This document shows, piece after piece, positions 10,371 to 22,655 of a DNA stretch of 64,000 bases. The translations under genes and the position numbers were made by a program. How positions within the stretch are numbered: position 1 is the first letter of the stretch; every line of letters begins with the position of its first letter. Source of the DNA: Chaetomium olivaceum. Its lineage: Eukaryota; Ascomycota; Sordariomycetes; Sordariales; Chaetomiaceae. Location: positions 186,001 to 250,000 of the forward strand of contig JAYWVB010000008.1 in NCBI GenBank assembly GCA_039881045.1. The letters run 5' to 3'. The notes below the pieces were generated by a model that was not told the origin of the DNA, did not search any database, and was given only the letters and a program-made list of their open reading frames with translations.

Positions 10371-11371
10371 TCTGATTGCTGATTGGGGGGATTGTCGAAG
10401 GTGGGTGCAAGAAAAGAAGGGGATGGTGTTGTTTGTGTGCCCGCAACCTCGGGATGGAATCACGATTTCTGGAAACAAAAAACAACAGTTCAAGTTCCCA
10501 TCATCCCACCCGTTCATTGCCGTGGGGGGCACCCGAGGATTATATCCCGACCCCCTGTTGGTTGTTGGTTGTCGGTTGGTTCATGCCTCCCATGTTCAGA
10601 GGGAAACGAGGGCAGGCCTCTTCGATAGCGGCGTTGCAATACCAGCAATATTGTATCTCGCCACGCCCGCGAAGCCCAGAACGTGCTGACGGATGCAGCA
10701 GCCTTGATTCCGCGGAGCGGGGTCTGGAGGAGGACGAACCCGTGTGTTGGTGTGAAAAGTTAGAAGCGGGCCAATCATGACCATGGTTCACCCTCCACTT
10801 CCCGCCCGCTTGCGCTCGTTCCCCCTGTCCCCATGTAAGACTTTGAGGGTTCGGCCTCGGCAAGCGAGAGAACTTTCAGAAGAGCAGCTGGGGAGATGAA
10901 AATGGCACTGTTGCCTTCGAGGGTCCGGGGAAAGCCTGACCTGAAGCGTTGACATGCAGCTGAGAAGGCAAGGTCGCAGGGTTGTGGTGAGAGGCAGCTG
11001 GGGAAAATATATGCAACGACAGCTCTGTTGCTCACTGCTTCGTTACCGGGTAAGCACCTGGTGTGGAGTGAAGGTTGTTCGGCTCTGCGGCTCGCCACAT
11101 CAGCCGCATGAGCGAGATTGCACACCCTTTTCAGCGCACGCACAGGCGAGACATTCTTGACCGGTCGCCTGCGATGCATGTTGGTTGAGTCCGAGTTCTT
11201 GTCTATGAATACACGTCCCGCCATGTGCATCTCCACTCAGGTCGGGTTTCTCCATATGATCAGATTCTCACGACGGTCCACCTGGGTCGATCCCACGCTG
11301 CGGTTAGGCGACTTGTTGAAAACAACACGGTCGGCATTCAGCAAGCTGGCCGCTGAGGCAACGAGGTGATC
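10371..11371. other. Divergent promoter region
   Basis: One kilobase between the minus-strand dienelactone hydrolase-like gene and the plus-strand rhodopsin-like gene, which start head to head. No gene is supported; short open frames on both strands have no motifs. It should hold both promoters. Confidence 0.55.
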
Positions 11372-12617
11372 ATGGGCTCTCAAGGACCTCTGAACCAAGG
11401 CGACCCCGCCGGCGCTGTATTCGAAGCGTACCCTTTGGCCCCCGTGGGCACCTTTTTGGGCATCGCTTGCATCACGACGGGGCTCCGCATCTACTGGCGG
11501 ATTCGGCCAACTTGGCGTATTGGCGCTGATGACTTCACGCTTGTCTTCGCCCTGGTAAGACCCACCCCGTCCCGAGCTAAGCCTTGTAGCGTTGGCGGGT
11601 TCCCGTCTTGGGCTCAAGGACAAGCTTGATCAAGGACGTCTCGTTGTGGAATCGATACATGTGGCTAACACGACTTGGCAGGTTCTGACTATTGTTTGGT
11701 ATGGCATTGACGTGGCAATGTACCACTACGGCCGGGGCATCGCGGGTTTTATTCCAGACCCTTGGCTCATGGGCCCATTGATCGTGGCAGACGGAGTGCT
11801 TTGGGTATGGGGGCTCAACGTCATCCGTATCTCAGCCGCTTTGCTGCTTCTCCGGCTCAAGGACTCGTTGCCGTGGAAGATGGCGCTTTGGACTGTTATC
11901 ACCGTCCAAGCGTGTATGCTCGTCGTGGGCACCACCATGCATCTCGTCATGTGCCAACCCATCTCGGGTCGGTGGGCGCCTACGCCAACAGCAAAATGCA
12001 TCCCTGTGCCAAACTTTATGATTTATGGCTACGTCTATAGCGGTAAGCCTAGTTGCCATCCTATCCACGGCAAGCCTTCTCACTGACCTTGGCTCGTTCC
12101 CCCGGCACCAGGCTTTACAATCGCGTCCGACTTCACCATCTCGATCCTGCCCATCACCTTCATCCGCACCCTCCGCCGACCCTTCTACGAAAAGTTTCTC
12201 ATTGGCTGCCTCATGACTGCCGGACTGGGCGCCACTGGTATTGCCGTCGCCCGCTTGTTCCTCATCATGGGTTACCTCGGCAAGGGGGTGGCCAGGATCA
12301 ACGCCTTACAGGACTTCCTTTGGGGCATGGAATTGACGATTGGTGTGTTGGCGACCTCTCTCCCAACGCTTAAAGCGCCAGTACACAACCTACTGCAATC
12401 ATGGGGCGTGCTGCGGTCCACCTCCAGCAGTGACATGTCGCCCGACAGTTTCTTAGACGACCTCACCAACGGACCGCACGTCGAGAACCAGATGAGACAA
12501 TGGAACTCGCTCGTGCATGGTCTCCCTCCCCGAGTACCGGATGAAGGGGAATCTGGCAGTTCATTGGAAAAGAATGCATCTGTTCAGAGAGGGGATCTCG
12601 GCTCAGCAGGGCGCTGA
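11372..12617 (+). CDS. Rhodopsin-fold integral membrane protein (SAT4/Pth11-like, fungal)
   Basis: Three exons: 11372-11554, 11682-12042 and 12112-12617; introns of 127 and 69 bp; exon sum gives 349 aa exactly in frame. About seven hydrophobic segments are visible, e.g. APVGTFLGIACITTGLRIYW, the GADDF motif after TM1 (the DD box typical of this family), MALWTVITVQACMLVVGTTM, then a Cys-containing loop (MCQPISGRW) and SDFTISILPITFIRTL. This matches the fungal rhodopsin-like SAT4 family, a plasma-membrane seven-TM group that includes Pth11-type receptors; ligands are unknown and no CFEM domain precedes it. The C-terminal 80 residues are polar, likely cytosolic. A second family member lies 5 kb away on the opposite strand. 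Confidence 0.85.
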
Positions 12618-13231
12618 AGTTGGAGGGATCGTGTTACGAGTTATGACGGCATTGGTTAATTTGCATATTATAATATAATACTGGGTTTCTGTTCCTTTTG
12701 CATACACTGCCCACAGTTAACTAGGTACATGTATTTTCCCCTATGGCATCCAAACCGGTTGACTGGGATCCGACCACTCCGCGTTCCGCCCCGGGGTTTT
12801 GGTGATAAGAAGGGGTTTCTGCTTGCGACCCCTCCGAGGCTTGCTAGTCACGCCGTCCAAGACGACGTAACAAATCCGAGTGCTTTTAAACCAGGCTCTG
12901 GGGATGATCCGTTCCACATCTTCGTCACCGGGCTTTTTGTGATCTTTTCCGTCAGTTTTCGTTCATTCAAATATATATGAGTATGTTCAGGTGTAGTTAA
13001 TGTATATACATTCATCAGGTCTTATTCCCACCGATCAAACCCGGCAAACAACAAATTTGCCGGCTTACTCCAATTTCTACCCTAGACTGTTGGCCCCCTA
13101 ACCCCGTGGCTGCGAAGAAGAACAACCGGAGAAAAGGGCCATCACAGACCCTTCTCCGAAGTACCAATCAGAGAGCCCTTCGCCCACAGCGCACTCATTC
13201 TTTAGGGGAGGAAGTTGCTAGCCGGCAACGA
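12618..13231. other. Intergenic (tail-to-tail)
   Basis: 614 bp between the ends of the rhodopsin-like and AA9 genes. AT-rich near 12,660-12,680 and 12,960-13,010, fitting 3' ends and polyadenylation signals. No gene or repeat seen. Confidence 0.6.
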
Positions 13232-14157
13232 TTAGCCGGACCATACGGCCGGGCCGGGCATGGGGAAGTCCTTGTAGCCGTTGTAGATGCTGTATTTCGC
13301 GTAGCCGTCGCTGGCCTTGTAGGCGCCAGGGAACTTGACTGTCGGCCCTGGATTGCCGCTGCCCCCGTTGACTACCTTGATCTGTAGGCAAGCCACGTAG
13401 TGTTCGGGCTGGTTTACGTGCGAGCGGTGCACGCCTGTGAAATGACAGAGTTAGTTGGGGGTCCTGTCTGTGGGTGGTTGAGGAGAAGCGGGGTGGGAGG
13501 GGGTATCCTGACCGATGTGCTCGAACCGGGCGAGGTACTCGCCGTTAGGGGTGTTCTTGGGTATCTTGGCTGCCAGCTGGCTTTTGCCGTTGCTGCACCA
13601 GGCATTGCTGTTGATGGTGCTGATATCGGCGTTCTTGTTGCAAATACCCTCGTGGAAGATCTTGAACCAGTCACCTGATCCGTCATAAGCCTTGACATTG
13701 TCGTTCGGGGCCCGGGAGAGGTAGACGAGACTCGGACCTATATACAGTATTAGTTGACTAAGTACACTTGATCATCATGGCCAGTGTAACAAGGAACTGG
13801 ATGAGGTTTATAGCGTAGTAGCCGCGACTCACCAGGATGCTGAAACTGGGAGCTGGCCGCGAGACGGACACGGATCTCATCGCCAGCGTTTACGGTCAGA
13901 ACTTCGGTGCGGCCGGCGTTGGAGAAGGCGCCCTGGTTGCATCGAGAGTCGGGCCCGTCGATGGTTGAGCCATCGCGAAGGTCGGCGGCAGGGTTGGACG
14001 AGAATTTGATGGGGTTGTATTTTGTTTTCCGGGTTGACTCCCGGACATATTTATACGTGGGCTGAACCGCTCCGTTGACGATGTTGGTGTCGAACCAGTA
14101 GTGCGCCGAAACCCCCTGGGCCACAAGGGCGGCAATCGAGAAAGAAGAAAGCTTCAT
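13232..14157 (-). CDS. AA9 lytic polysaccharide monooxygenase (formerly GH61)
   Basis: Three exons: 14157-13833, 13737-13513 and 13434-13232; total 250 aa, phases consistent. The signal peptide ends AQGVSA, exposing N-terminal His in HYWFDT, the first copper ligand of the histidine brace. The second brace His is in QHPGP, whose codon is split by intron 1; the conserved EYLARFEHIGVH and the axial Tyr in HYVACLQI follow. A Cys pair (CNQG ... C) fits the AA9 disulfide. It oxidatively cleaves cellulose or other beta-glucans outside the cell using copper and reductant or peroxide. No CBM1 or linker is present, so it is a single-domain enzyme. Length and architecture are normal and the frame is intact. 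The regioselectivity cannot be read from this. Confidence 0.93.
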
Positions 14158-16939
14158 ATCGATGGTGCAAAGAAGAGGATTTGGGTAAAAAGGTAGCGGA
14201 CGGAAACCTCTGCAGCTACAAATTCTCGATCACGGTCTTCTCGGTGGCCGATGGAGAACCAGGTCCTTGAAGTTCTTGAAGACGGTTATGCTAGTGATAC
14301 TTTATATTTGAAGTTGACACGTTCATTCTGTCAATAACTGATGACTCCAACTAGCAGCCCAACTTCCTGTGCTTGATATCTCACCGTAAACAGCGTTATC
14401 GGAGCGAAGAAACGAAAGAATTTCCCACGAACCATGAGTCCACAGCAAGGGATTGCGACAGCCCCTGAGATCCTTGGCGGGTTCCGTATCACGCCTTGGA
14501 CCAAACCTGGGCTCAAAGTAGAAGAACGGAGGGGTAAGCCGAAAGGTGCTGGTTGGGGGAGTTTCTAAGTCGAAGCCTGTTTTCTGGGGTCAATATTGTT
14601 TACCCATTCACGAGTTGGGTCACCGTAGTCCGACAGGCGCTGCAACGTCACCCTCATGCAACGAGGAATCATGGTAGGCGCGGTTAGAAGACCCTCCGGC
14701 AACACTGGTGGGATTGGGGAACTGGGGTTGTAATCATGACCATTAGGGGACTGTGGGTTACGTGCGGAGAATACTTGGGTTACTCGTCCTGGGAGAGGGA
14801 GGCGCGGTACCCTATACAATCAACGGCGGCAATTTGGACCATTCTGCCGGAGAAGGGGGGCGCAATATAAATGTCCGAGCCTGTTGCACGACGAAGTGGG
14901 CTAAAATGTAACAATGTACTATACATGCTCTGGATTCTCATCTCTTCAACTCTCTCTGCTCGCGGAATAATTGGTACTCGAAGGAAAATAATCGAGATAC
15001 TCCAGTGAGCCACCAATGAAAGTGTAGCAACAAGTTGCCAATGAACGAGGCCTTGACACTGTTTTTCTAATTGAAGCAATAATTATTTACACGGAAGATT
15101 GTTGTGTCCGTTGCGAAAGAATGACAATGTCCGCGTTGGTCATAGTCAACGGGACCTACCTCGGTATCCAGCAATTCATGCGCCACGGTCTCAGAACGGC
15201 GTACCTATCATGACAAGCTACTAGCAGCTATCTCCATGATGCTGGGCGCTGAACTGGAGAAAGGTGTAAAAAGAGGAAGCGCTTGAGCCACGGAGGTGAC
15301 GAAAATCATTGCACTATTCCCTGTAGCTTTTCCTTTCAAGCTTGCCTCGCTTCTTACGGCAACGGCGGCTTCAGGGCGTATCAGGCAGTATTTTAGGTTT
15401 ATTGGCGGAATTTTAGAGGCCGTAGGCTAGATCTCAGACCATTGTTCTGGGGCACTAGGACTTGGAGTTGTCCACCGTCTCCGTTTTCCTACCTACTCGG
15501 TATTTTAAGTGAGGATGAAGAGTCCGAATGGTGTCAACCTACTGCGCCCGGTATGAAAACCGGGATCCTGTTGTTGGTTTGCCTCAGCCACAGCTTTGGC
15601 TCTGCTCTATAGTGCTACTGCATTCTTGCCGTCCCCCTTTCAAGCCCAAGATACATACAGCGATAGCCAAGATCGGCAGTGTTGGGCACCTCCATCCACA
15701 TTCATCTACGGAAAGGTTGGTTTCAAATCCACTAATGGCCATTCCCGACGGTTGAGGAAGTCTAGAGAACGCCATCTACCGAGCCTACTAAGCACCAACC
15801 TTGAGGGTCAACTATGGTGGAATGTCGACGAGTATACAGACGACGATGTTTGGTATGCTCCTGGCTTTGGGCCAGAAGACGTCGTTAGTTGGGTACTGGG
15901 CTTGGTTTTCCTCGACGAGTCCTCAAACACTGTTATCAAAGTCACCCGGACCATGTGGGCGAACATTGTCTGCTACGTATACAAAGAGAACGCAAAGTGT
16001 ACGAGAGATTTCAACAACGCGGCGGCCATCACGGGCTCGGCTCCTCTTCTACCACGGAACATTTGAACCCAAATTCGAATGGACTAGCCCAGATTGACAA
16101 CAGGGGCCAAGGTACGCGGAGCACTGGTAACAATGACTAGTAGTGGCGAGCATTCTATTGACGGCCCGGCAACATCGACCACTCTTGACTCTTTGAGCCG
16201 AGGTTCCTGGTAAAGAAAACACTTCCGCAGATCAGGTGTCTGTATATGGCACCAGCTTCGTGAATAGATTCGATTGCCTCGGCAGCATGAATAGCCCAGC
16301 GTACCTAGCCGTTGTTCAGAGCTGACTTCGTTTTCTCCAAGGTGTGACCGCAAGCTGCTATTTGGGGCGTACTCCAAATGAACCCGGACATGAGTTATGA
16401 GGACACAACCGGCTAGCCCGCTTACAATGGGTTGAAGGACACAGAAATCCGTAGTCTGTACCTAAAACGCCAGTCTCCCGAGACAGTACTTTTGGAGGAG
16501 CTGGGGCCGCTATCAACAACTGCTAGCACGACAGATATTGTAAGGCTCGAGCAGTTCTGGGGGGTCTGAGAGTTATCTACTCATTGAATTCAATATTGTA
16601 TGACATGGGACCGTGTCAGTTACCGCACTGTCCCTCTTCTGCTGAGTAGATCTGGTAGTCTGAGAGTAAAGAGAGCCCCGGGTTTAGTCAATTATAGGTA
16701 AGGTACCTAGGTAATCAAAGATAGCCGCTCGCTCCTTTCCACTGAACACTGTGCAACCCCTGACGTCATCCAGCCGTTCCATGCTTCTTTTGCCATTTGC
16801 CAACCCCTAAACTGCGCAACCTACAAAATACCACAGTGATTCAACATCACCTCAACAACACCACTGTGGGATTATTAAGTTCTTGATCCTTTTACTTCTC
16901 ACATATCAGATCAGATATCAGATCACATCTCAAATCAAT
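14158..16939. other. Long intergenic region
   Basis: 2.8 kb with no gene I can support. A 156-codon open frame at 15,596-16,066 (+) has no recognisable domain and no splice logic; it may be a decayed remnant. The first ~250 bp hold the AA9 promoter on the minus strand, and the last few hundred bases, with a C/A/T-rich leader and imperfect repeats of ATCAGAT at 16,905-16,925, should hold the promoter of the small gene at 16,940. Confidence 0.5.
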
Positions 16940-17178
16940 ATGAATCCAAATCCCCTCTCGGATCGCGAAAAGGCGCTGGAAGACCAGTGGATCAGGGACA
17001 AAGAGTGAGCCATTTACGATTTCATGTTATTTTGGTCCACATTCGATGTAAGAGGCTGACAGGCCGCAGGAAACAAATGGCCAAGGATAGGGCTGCAAAG
17101 AAACAGCAGGAAGCCAAAGACGCTAGTACCAACACCGGAAGCAAGGGACAGCAACAGTCAGAACAGGGGCAGAGCTAG
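16940..17178 (+). CDS. 57-aa basic/acidic helical protein, IF1-like
   Basis: Two exons, 16940-17004 and 17070-17178, with a 65-bp intron (GTGAGC ... GCAG) that splits a Glu codon; the spliced frame is 57 aa. Residues 5-40 form one charged helix: LSDREKALEDQWIRDKEKQM, then AKDRAAKKQQEAK, and a polar Gln/Ser tail. The RE.A.ED..IR..EK pattern resembles the minimal inhibitory segment of mitochondrial ATPase inhibitor IF1 (RE.A.ED.Y....E), but there is no obvious mitochondrial presequence and Tyr is replaced by Trp. IF1-like is therefore a suggestion; it may be an uncharacterised small coiled-coil protein. The intron with clean sites and a codon-perfect join is the main argument that it is a gene. 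Confidence 0.6.
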
Positions 17179-17440
17179 GACTCCATTAGACAGATGTCCA
17201 TCGACCAAGAGACCAAGGCGTTCAGAGAATGAGACAGCCTTATGGTAGTCGAACGGAGCCAAGTCCGTTCTTCCATTTATAGTTCCATCATTACTAATAG
17301 TTGTTCATCCACAAAGCGTGAGCGCACAAGTTTTCTACCTTGGTATGTCATCCAAACTCATAACACACATTTCAATATCCACCAGTCGTCCAGGGGCATA
17401 ACATAACGTCCGAAGATGTGCCCAAGGCCATCTGATAACA

Positions 17441-19055
17441 TCAGTTTGACCCCCCAATCTCAATCCTGTCCATCTCATAACCCCCTGAACTGCCACTCCG
17501 GGGCCTTCTTCCTTCGTACTTGATCTCAATCTCCTGCGTTTGCACAATTACTCCCTCTGTTGCGGCTCCGTCAGGTGGTGTGCTCCGACCAGAGACACAA
17601 ACCAACACCCTCTGACTGCTGTTATCGACCTGAACATCCGGCGGTAGTCGATGTGCGTCCCCTGTCGGTGACCCTCTTGTCAGCGACTTGCTTCCTAGCC
17701 TGGCACTTTTCCCGAGGTCCCATATGTCCTTCCAAGCTCTAGGGGACGTCTGACTACGTCTTAGACCGGACTGGGTTGGTGCCTGTGTTTTATCGCCATT
17801 CTCGGTCACGGCAGGGGCCGCTATCTCCACTGCAACCGGGCTATGGACGACCTTTTTTGCTGTCTCGCCGGTGCCGTTAGACTTGGGATAACGATAGTGC
17901 TCTAGCCCAAAGGTTCCGCTGATCTCGGTGGGCGTGACGTCGCGCAGGTCGCGGAAGAGGACGCGCAGCACCGGGATACAGGACGCCATTATGGTCGTGG
18001 CGATCTCAGCCGTGGCCAAGGTCAACAAGTAACACCCGTCATCTGCGCGAAAAAGCCATTAAAAAATACCATACAAATGGAATAAAAAGAATGGTGAGAC
18101 TTACGAGTAAATTTCTTGGATCCCATGTCACGGATATGCCCAGACTTGACAAATGAAGTTATCCCGGCACTGCAATACACCTTTCGTCAGCCACCTAAAA
18201 CCACGCACCCCTCACATCTCGAGTCAACAGTTGAGGTAGGCACTCACAAAACACCCATGCTCATCGCCACCACCACCCCAATCTTCTCCTTCTTCCGCAT
18301 CCTCAACCCCCACACCAAATACCACGGCAACAACGCAAACACCACATCACACACTCCCGACAACACGGCCGAGAACATTGCATACCCATTACTGACCTCC
18401 AACTCCCAACACCTCCCCTCCACCCCCGGCCGCCAATTCTTCTCCACCGGCTGGCACTTCACCCACACAAACACCGCCTGCAGCCCCATGGCCACGTTCA
18501 TCGCGATCACCGCCGCCGCCAGCCCCCAGCGCAGCCAGCCGCGCGTCAGCCGCAGCAGAGTGATGCCAAACGCCGTCTTGCTCCACACGATGGCTAGCAC
18601 GGTGAAGGTGGCGCCGAGCCCGCCGCCCTCGAACGCGATGCGGCCCATGTGGGGCGGTGGGATGTCGCACGGGTAGTGGCCGAAGCCGAGGTTGATCACG
18701 AGTTGACACATGGTGCAGGAGGCGAGGAACATGGTCTGGTGGGGTGGGGAGGGGGTGTTAGCTTTGGGAACGTTTGATGGAGAGGGGGGCTATTCTTATT
18801 CGAAAGGGGGTTAGAGTTGGAGGAAAGATAAAGGGGAATCAACGTACCCAGCTAACGACCAGGACCAAGTCATCCCACCATATCCCGCGCGACCGCCATA
18901 TTTTGCAGTAGATGCGAAGGGTAATGAAGGATGTGGCGGGCGGCGAAGAGGGCCCAGATGGCGGCTGCGGAGCTGGGTCCAATGTTGGGTATCGGGCCAA
19001 TTTCGAGGCCGGCGAGGCGGCGGGCACAGTAGTCAGTTCGGGTCATATTTGCCAT
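17441..19055 (-). CDS. Rhodopsin-fold integral membrane protein (SAT4/Pth11-like), one frameshift
   Basis: Four exons inferred: 19055-18848, 18735-18248, 18169-18105 and 18042-17441, all GT-AG with matching phases. TM1 runs into FITLRIYCKIWRSRG, the WWDDLVLVVSW box is the family DD motif, then a Cys-containing loop (HYPCDIPP), SKTAFGITLLRLTRGW, a second Cys loop (WVKCQPVEKNW) and LPWYLVWGLRMRKKEKIG. The ~150-residue C-tail is polar and probably cytosolic. Start MANMTRTDYC at 19055. In exon 1 the frame must shift by one base between SSAAAIWALFAA and ATSFITLRIY; a GGG run at 18938-18940 (CCC on the coding strand) with one extra base explains it, and exon 1 is one base over. Function is unknown beyond being a likely plasma-membrane receptor-type protein. 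Confidence 0.8.
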
Positions 19056-21049
19056 GTCGAGGAAAATTGGGTGATGGCGGTGTAGGACTGGGTTCCTGGC
19101 GGAGGAGGAGGAGGGGTCCCATCACGCTTGTGTTGTTCGAAATAGGTCTTGGATAAGGTATTCTACGGCGTTACATTAGGACAGGCCGTGAACGAGCAGA
19201 ATCAACCCTGTACATGCTCGAATGTATTAGACCTCACCAGATCTTAATGACATAACATAGGCCCGCACAGTCTGATAGACACCACTAACAGGTACTCATA
19301 AATATCGGTGTAAAAGTTGGATTCCACCGGATTGTCTCACTTATGAAGTACACTAGCCAACCTGTAGGGAGTTCCAAGTGTATGGATCTCGATGATCTGC
19401 AAAAGGGGGAGTGTCGTTCTAACGTATTGGCCAAGCTCGTGAGGGCGGTTTTGGGCGGCTGAAGGTTTAAAGTTGGAATCTTCCGATGCAAGTCGCGGAA
19501 CAAAAAGAGTTTGAGCAAGAACACCACCTTAGAAGCTGGAAGGCGGTAGGAGCAGTTGTCTCATATCAAAGCTGCCCGAGTTTTGGTATTCGGCATGGTG
19601 GAATCACAGACGCGGCCCGACATGATCATGCAAGCCGAAAAACCGATATTTCGACCAACAACGCCCGAGTCGAGACCGTTTCGTGGGGTTGGTGTTGTTT
19701 GTGGCCCTCCGTTGACCGTCATGGCAACCCTGTCCTTGCATTCCATCAAATGGCAGGCCAATATGCCGAAGCTATAGCTGTCTCGGGCAATGTGGCGTCA
19801 AACATCAAGTGCATCTTTCCCACAATTGGCTCATGGCAGTTGAGTTTGCTCATTTAGGCTTCTTTCAACTCTTTCCCCCTCGATCTAGGGTTGACGATCA
19901 TGCTGAATGTGCGCCAAAAAGGAACGAGATGCAGAAGATTTGCAACGTCATGCCCGAGTTGGTGTGAAAAAAGGCTTGATGTTTCCAGCCATGCAACACT
20001 TTTCCTGTCCTTGGGAGTGCTGCCTACCAACGTGGCACGGCAGACTACCCGGTCTCAAGCTGCAGACAAGTTAGTGTCGGATGCACGACTTCCCGCTTCA
20101 TACCGTCCGAATGCCGAAGCGGCATGTTACCCTTGATGAGCCCAACGGGCGACGTGCAGAGCTGTTTGACTTCAACTTCTCAATTCGCCGGGGAAAGCAA
20201 CGTGACACAGCGAATGTCTACCTCTTGTCCTTGCAAACTCTGTAAATTCCCCAAGAGCGTTGACTCCGCCCACTGAACTGACACTGTCAAGCTCCTCCAC
20301 GCCCTTGACATCCAGAGGCTGTCCGCTGAGAGGTGATCTACGGGTCCATATTGCTACAGCGGACCGGGCCGAGCTCGGATACTCGGCATGACCCCTAACT
20401 ACACAGTCAGCTTCAACTTCCATTAGAGTTGACATTGTGCCCACATCGAGTCCTCACCAAGACCACATGCTGCTACATGGGGGAATCCGGCCGGGCCGCT
20501 TTCCACTTCGTCGCGTGCACACATGGGGCACAGACGTCTTCGTTTCCCCGGACCCCAAAATCCCCAATATTGGTGGCACTGCTTATGATCCACTCTGCAC
20601 CGTCCCCAGACTGATTTGCTCAGTGTTTTCTGTTTGGGGGTGCCAAGTCCTTCCGAGTACCAGGTCCCTCGAGGGATGGCGCAGATCTTCCGCGATTTCG
20701 CTTGGAGGATTCCTTATTGGCCCACTTGGTGTCAAAATGATTGGTCCGGGATTTCTTGTGTCTGTATCTCAAACCACGTTTCCAGGAACATCGGCAGTCC
20801 GGTCGACAGCACCGTCGGCTGAGTGTTGTCTTGGGTTACAATCGATCCAAAGCTGACGACGTCTAGCCGCGTGGCATTGCCGCATGGATAATTGCGTAGA
20901 ATGTTCCGTGTGGGGGCCCAAAGCCGAGGAAACCTAATAAAAGCGTCCAAGTTAATAGGTTCCCGAGTCCCTCTCCTCCTCAGGGCTCACCCAAGCAGCG
21001 TACCAGCTTCCATAGTAGGGTTACCTTACTCGGCCGGCACATCACCACA
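19056..21049. other. Intergenic, divergent
   Basis: Two kilobases between head-to-head genes. No open frame with a motif or intron structure. It should contain the promoters of the minus-strand rhodopsin-like gene and of the plus-strand FAD oxidase. I saw no repeats or transposon remnants. Confidence 0.55.
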
Positions 21050-22655
21050 ATGCGGCTCACATTCGCCCTCTCTACCACGGCAGCCGTCTTGGCCGCTGCC
21101 GCCCCGCATGCCAAGTGCAAGAGAGCCGCTCTTGACGACTGCCTCGCGGCCGCCGGGGTCCCGGTTGACACGCCGGATTCCGAAGACTGGGAGCTCGACG
21201 TCAACCCTTTCAACCAGAGGCTCCCGTACCTCCCCGCTGCGATTGCCACCCGACCACCGTTGAGCAAATCCAGGCTGCCGTCCTGTGTGCCGCCGAGGTG
21301 GGCGTCAAGGTGAACCCTAAGTCGGGCGGGCACAGCTATGCGTCCTTCGGCCTTGGCGGCGAGGACGGTCATCTTGTCGTGCAGCTCGACCGCATGAACA
21401 ATGTCACGCTCAACAACGAGACCCAGATTGCGACGGTTCAACCTGGTGCACGGCTCGGCCACGTTGCGACGCTGATCTACGAGCAAGGCAAGAGGGCTTT
21501 CAGCCACGGAACCTGCCCTGGGTATGTCTTTTAATGTCTGACGGAGTTTTCTAATACTAAACTTATTCCCATAGTGTGGGCGTGGGCGGGCACTCACTGC
21601 ACGGCGGCTTCGGCTTCAGTTCGCACTCTCACGGTCTGGCAGTGGACTGGATTGACTCCGCGAACGTTGTCCTCGCCAACGGCACTGCAGTTACCGCGTC
21701 CGCAACCGAGAACAAGGATATTTTCTGGGCTCTCAAGGGTGCCGGATCTAACTTCGGAATTGTTACATCCTTCCAGTTCAAGACGTTCGCCGCGCCGACA
21801 AATGTCACTGTGTACCAGATACGGCTTCCGTGGTCCAACTCGACGGCAATCGTGAAGGGCTGGACCGATATCCAGGAGTGGCTGGGATCTGGCGGCATGC
21901 CGGAGGAGATGAACATGCGCGTCCTCGGCGACCGCTCCGGGGCCCAGCTGCAAGGACAGTACTTTGGCAACGCCACTTCGCTGAGGGCCGCGATTAAACC
22001 CCTTCTCGACACCATGAATGTGACCCTATCGAGCGTCAAGGAGACCGACTGGATGGGAGCCTTTAAGAACTATGCCTACAGCGCCCAAATTGATATCACC
22101 CGCCCGTACGAGCAGGTATGCCGTATCCCTTACACTGATTAACCCTATAAATCGAAAACTAACACCAGCGAACAGGTCGAGACGTTCTACTCCAAGAGTC
22201 TGGTCACCCCCGCGCTTCCCAAGGATGTGCTGCAAAACGTCGCGGACTACTGGACCAAGGTCGCCCGGCTGAACAACCGGTCGTGGTTCATCATCATCGA
22301 CCTGTACGGCGGCCCCAACTCGGCCATCACCAAGGTGCCCACCTCGGCCGGCTCGTACGCATACCGCGATCCCAAGAAGCACCTCTTCCTCTACGAGCTG
22401 TACGACCGCACCATGTTCGGCGACTACCCGGAAAACGGCTTCTCTTTCCTCGACGGCTGGGTCGGCAACTTCACCCAGGGCCTGGGCAAGGACTGGGGCA
22501 TGTACGTCAACTACGCCGATCCCCGCATGAACCGCACCGAGGCCCAGGACGTCTACTACAGGCAGAGCCTGCCGCGTCTAAGGGAGATCAAGAAGCAGAT
22601 TGACCCGACCGATCTGTTTTACTATCCGCAGGCTGTTGAGCCCGCGGGTCCGTAG
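21050..22655 (+). CDS. FAD-linked oligosaccharide oxidase (AA7 / berberine-bridge-like), one frameshift
   Basis: Three exons: 21050-21521, 21575-22115 and 22176-22655; product about 497 aa after allowing one base. Signal peptide LTFALSTTAAVLAAAAPHA. The FAD domain carries both sites of bicovalent flavin attachment: His (~95) in KSGGHSYAS and Cys (~156) in GTCPGVGVGG. A BBE tail follows, ending DPTDLFYYPQ. Such enzymes (gluco-, xylo- or chito-oligosaccharide oxidases) oxidise the reducing-end C1 hydroxyl outside the cell, releasing H2O2. Between LPYLPAAIA and TTVEQIQAAV one C is missing from a CCC run at 21249-21251. Adding it makes the exon total a multiple of three, so sequence error is likelier than a dead gene. 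The peroxide could feed LPMO or peroxidase chemistry. Confidence 0.87.

Noticed and set aside
15596..16066. 156-codon plus-strand open frame, briefly considered a decayed MFS transporter end
   Set aside because: Similarity to transporter helices was only suggestive in an alternative frame and needed several shifts; nothing firm.
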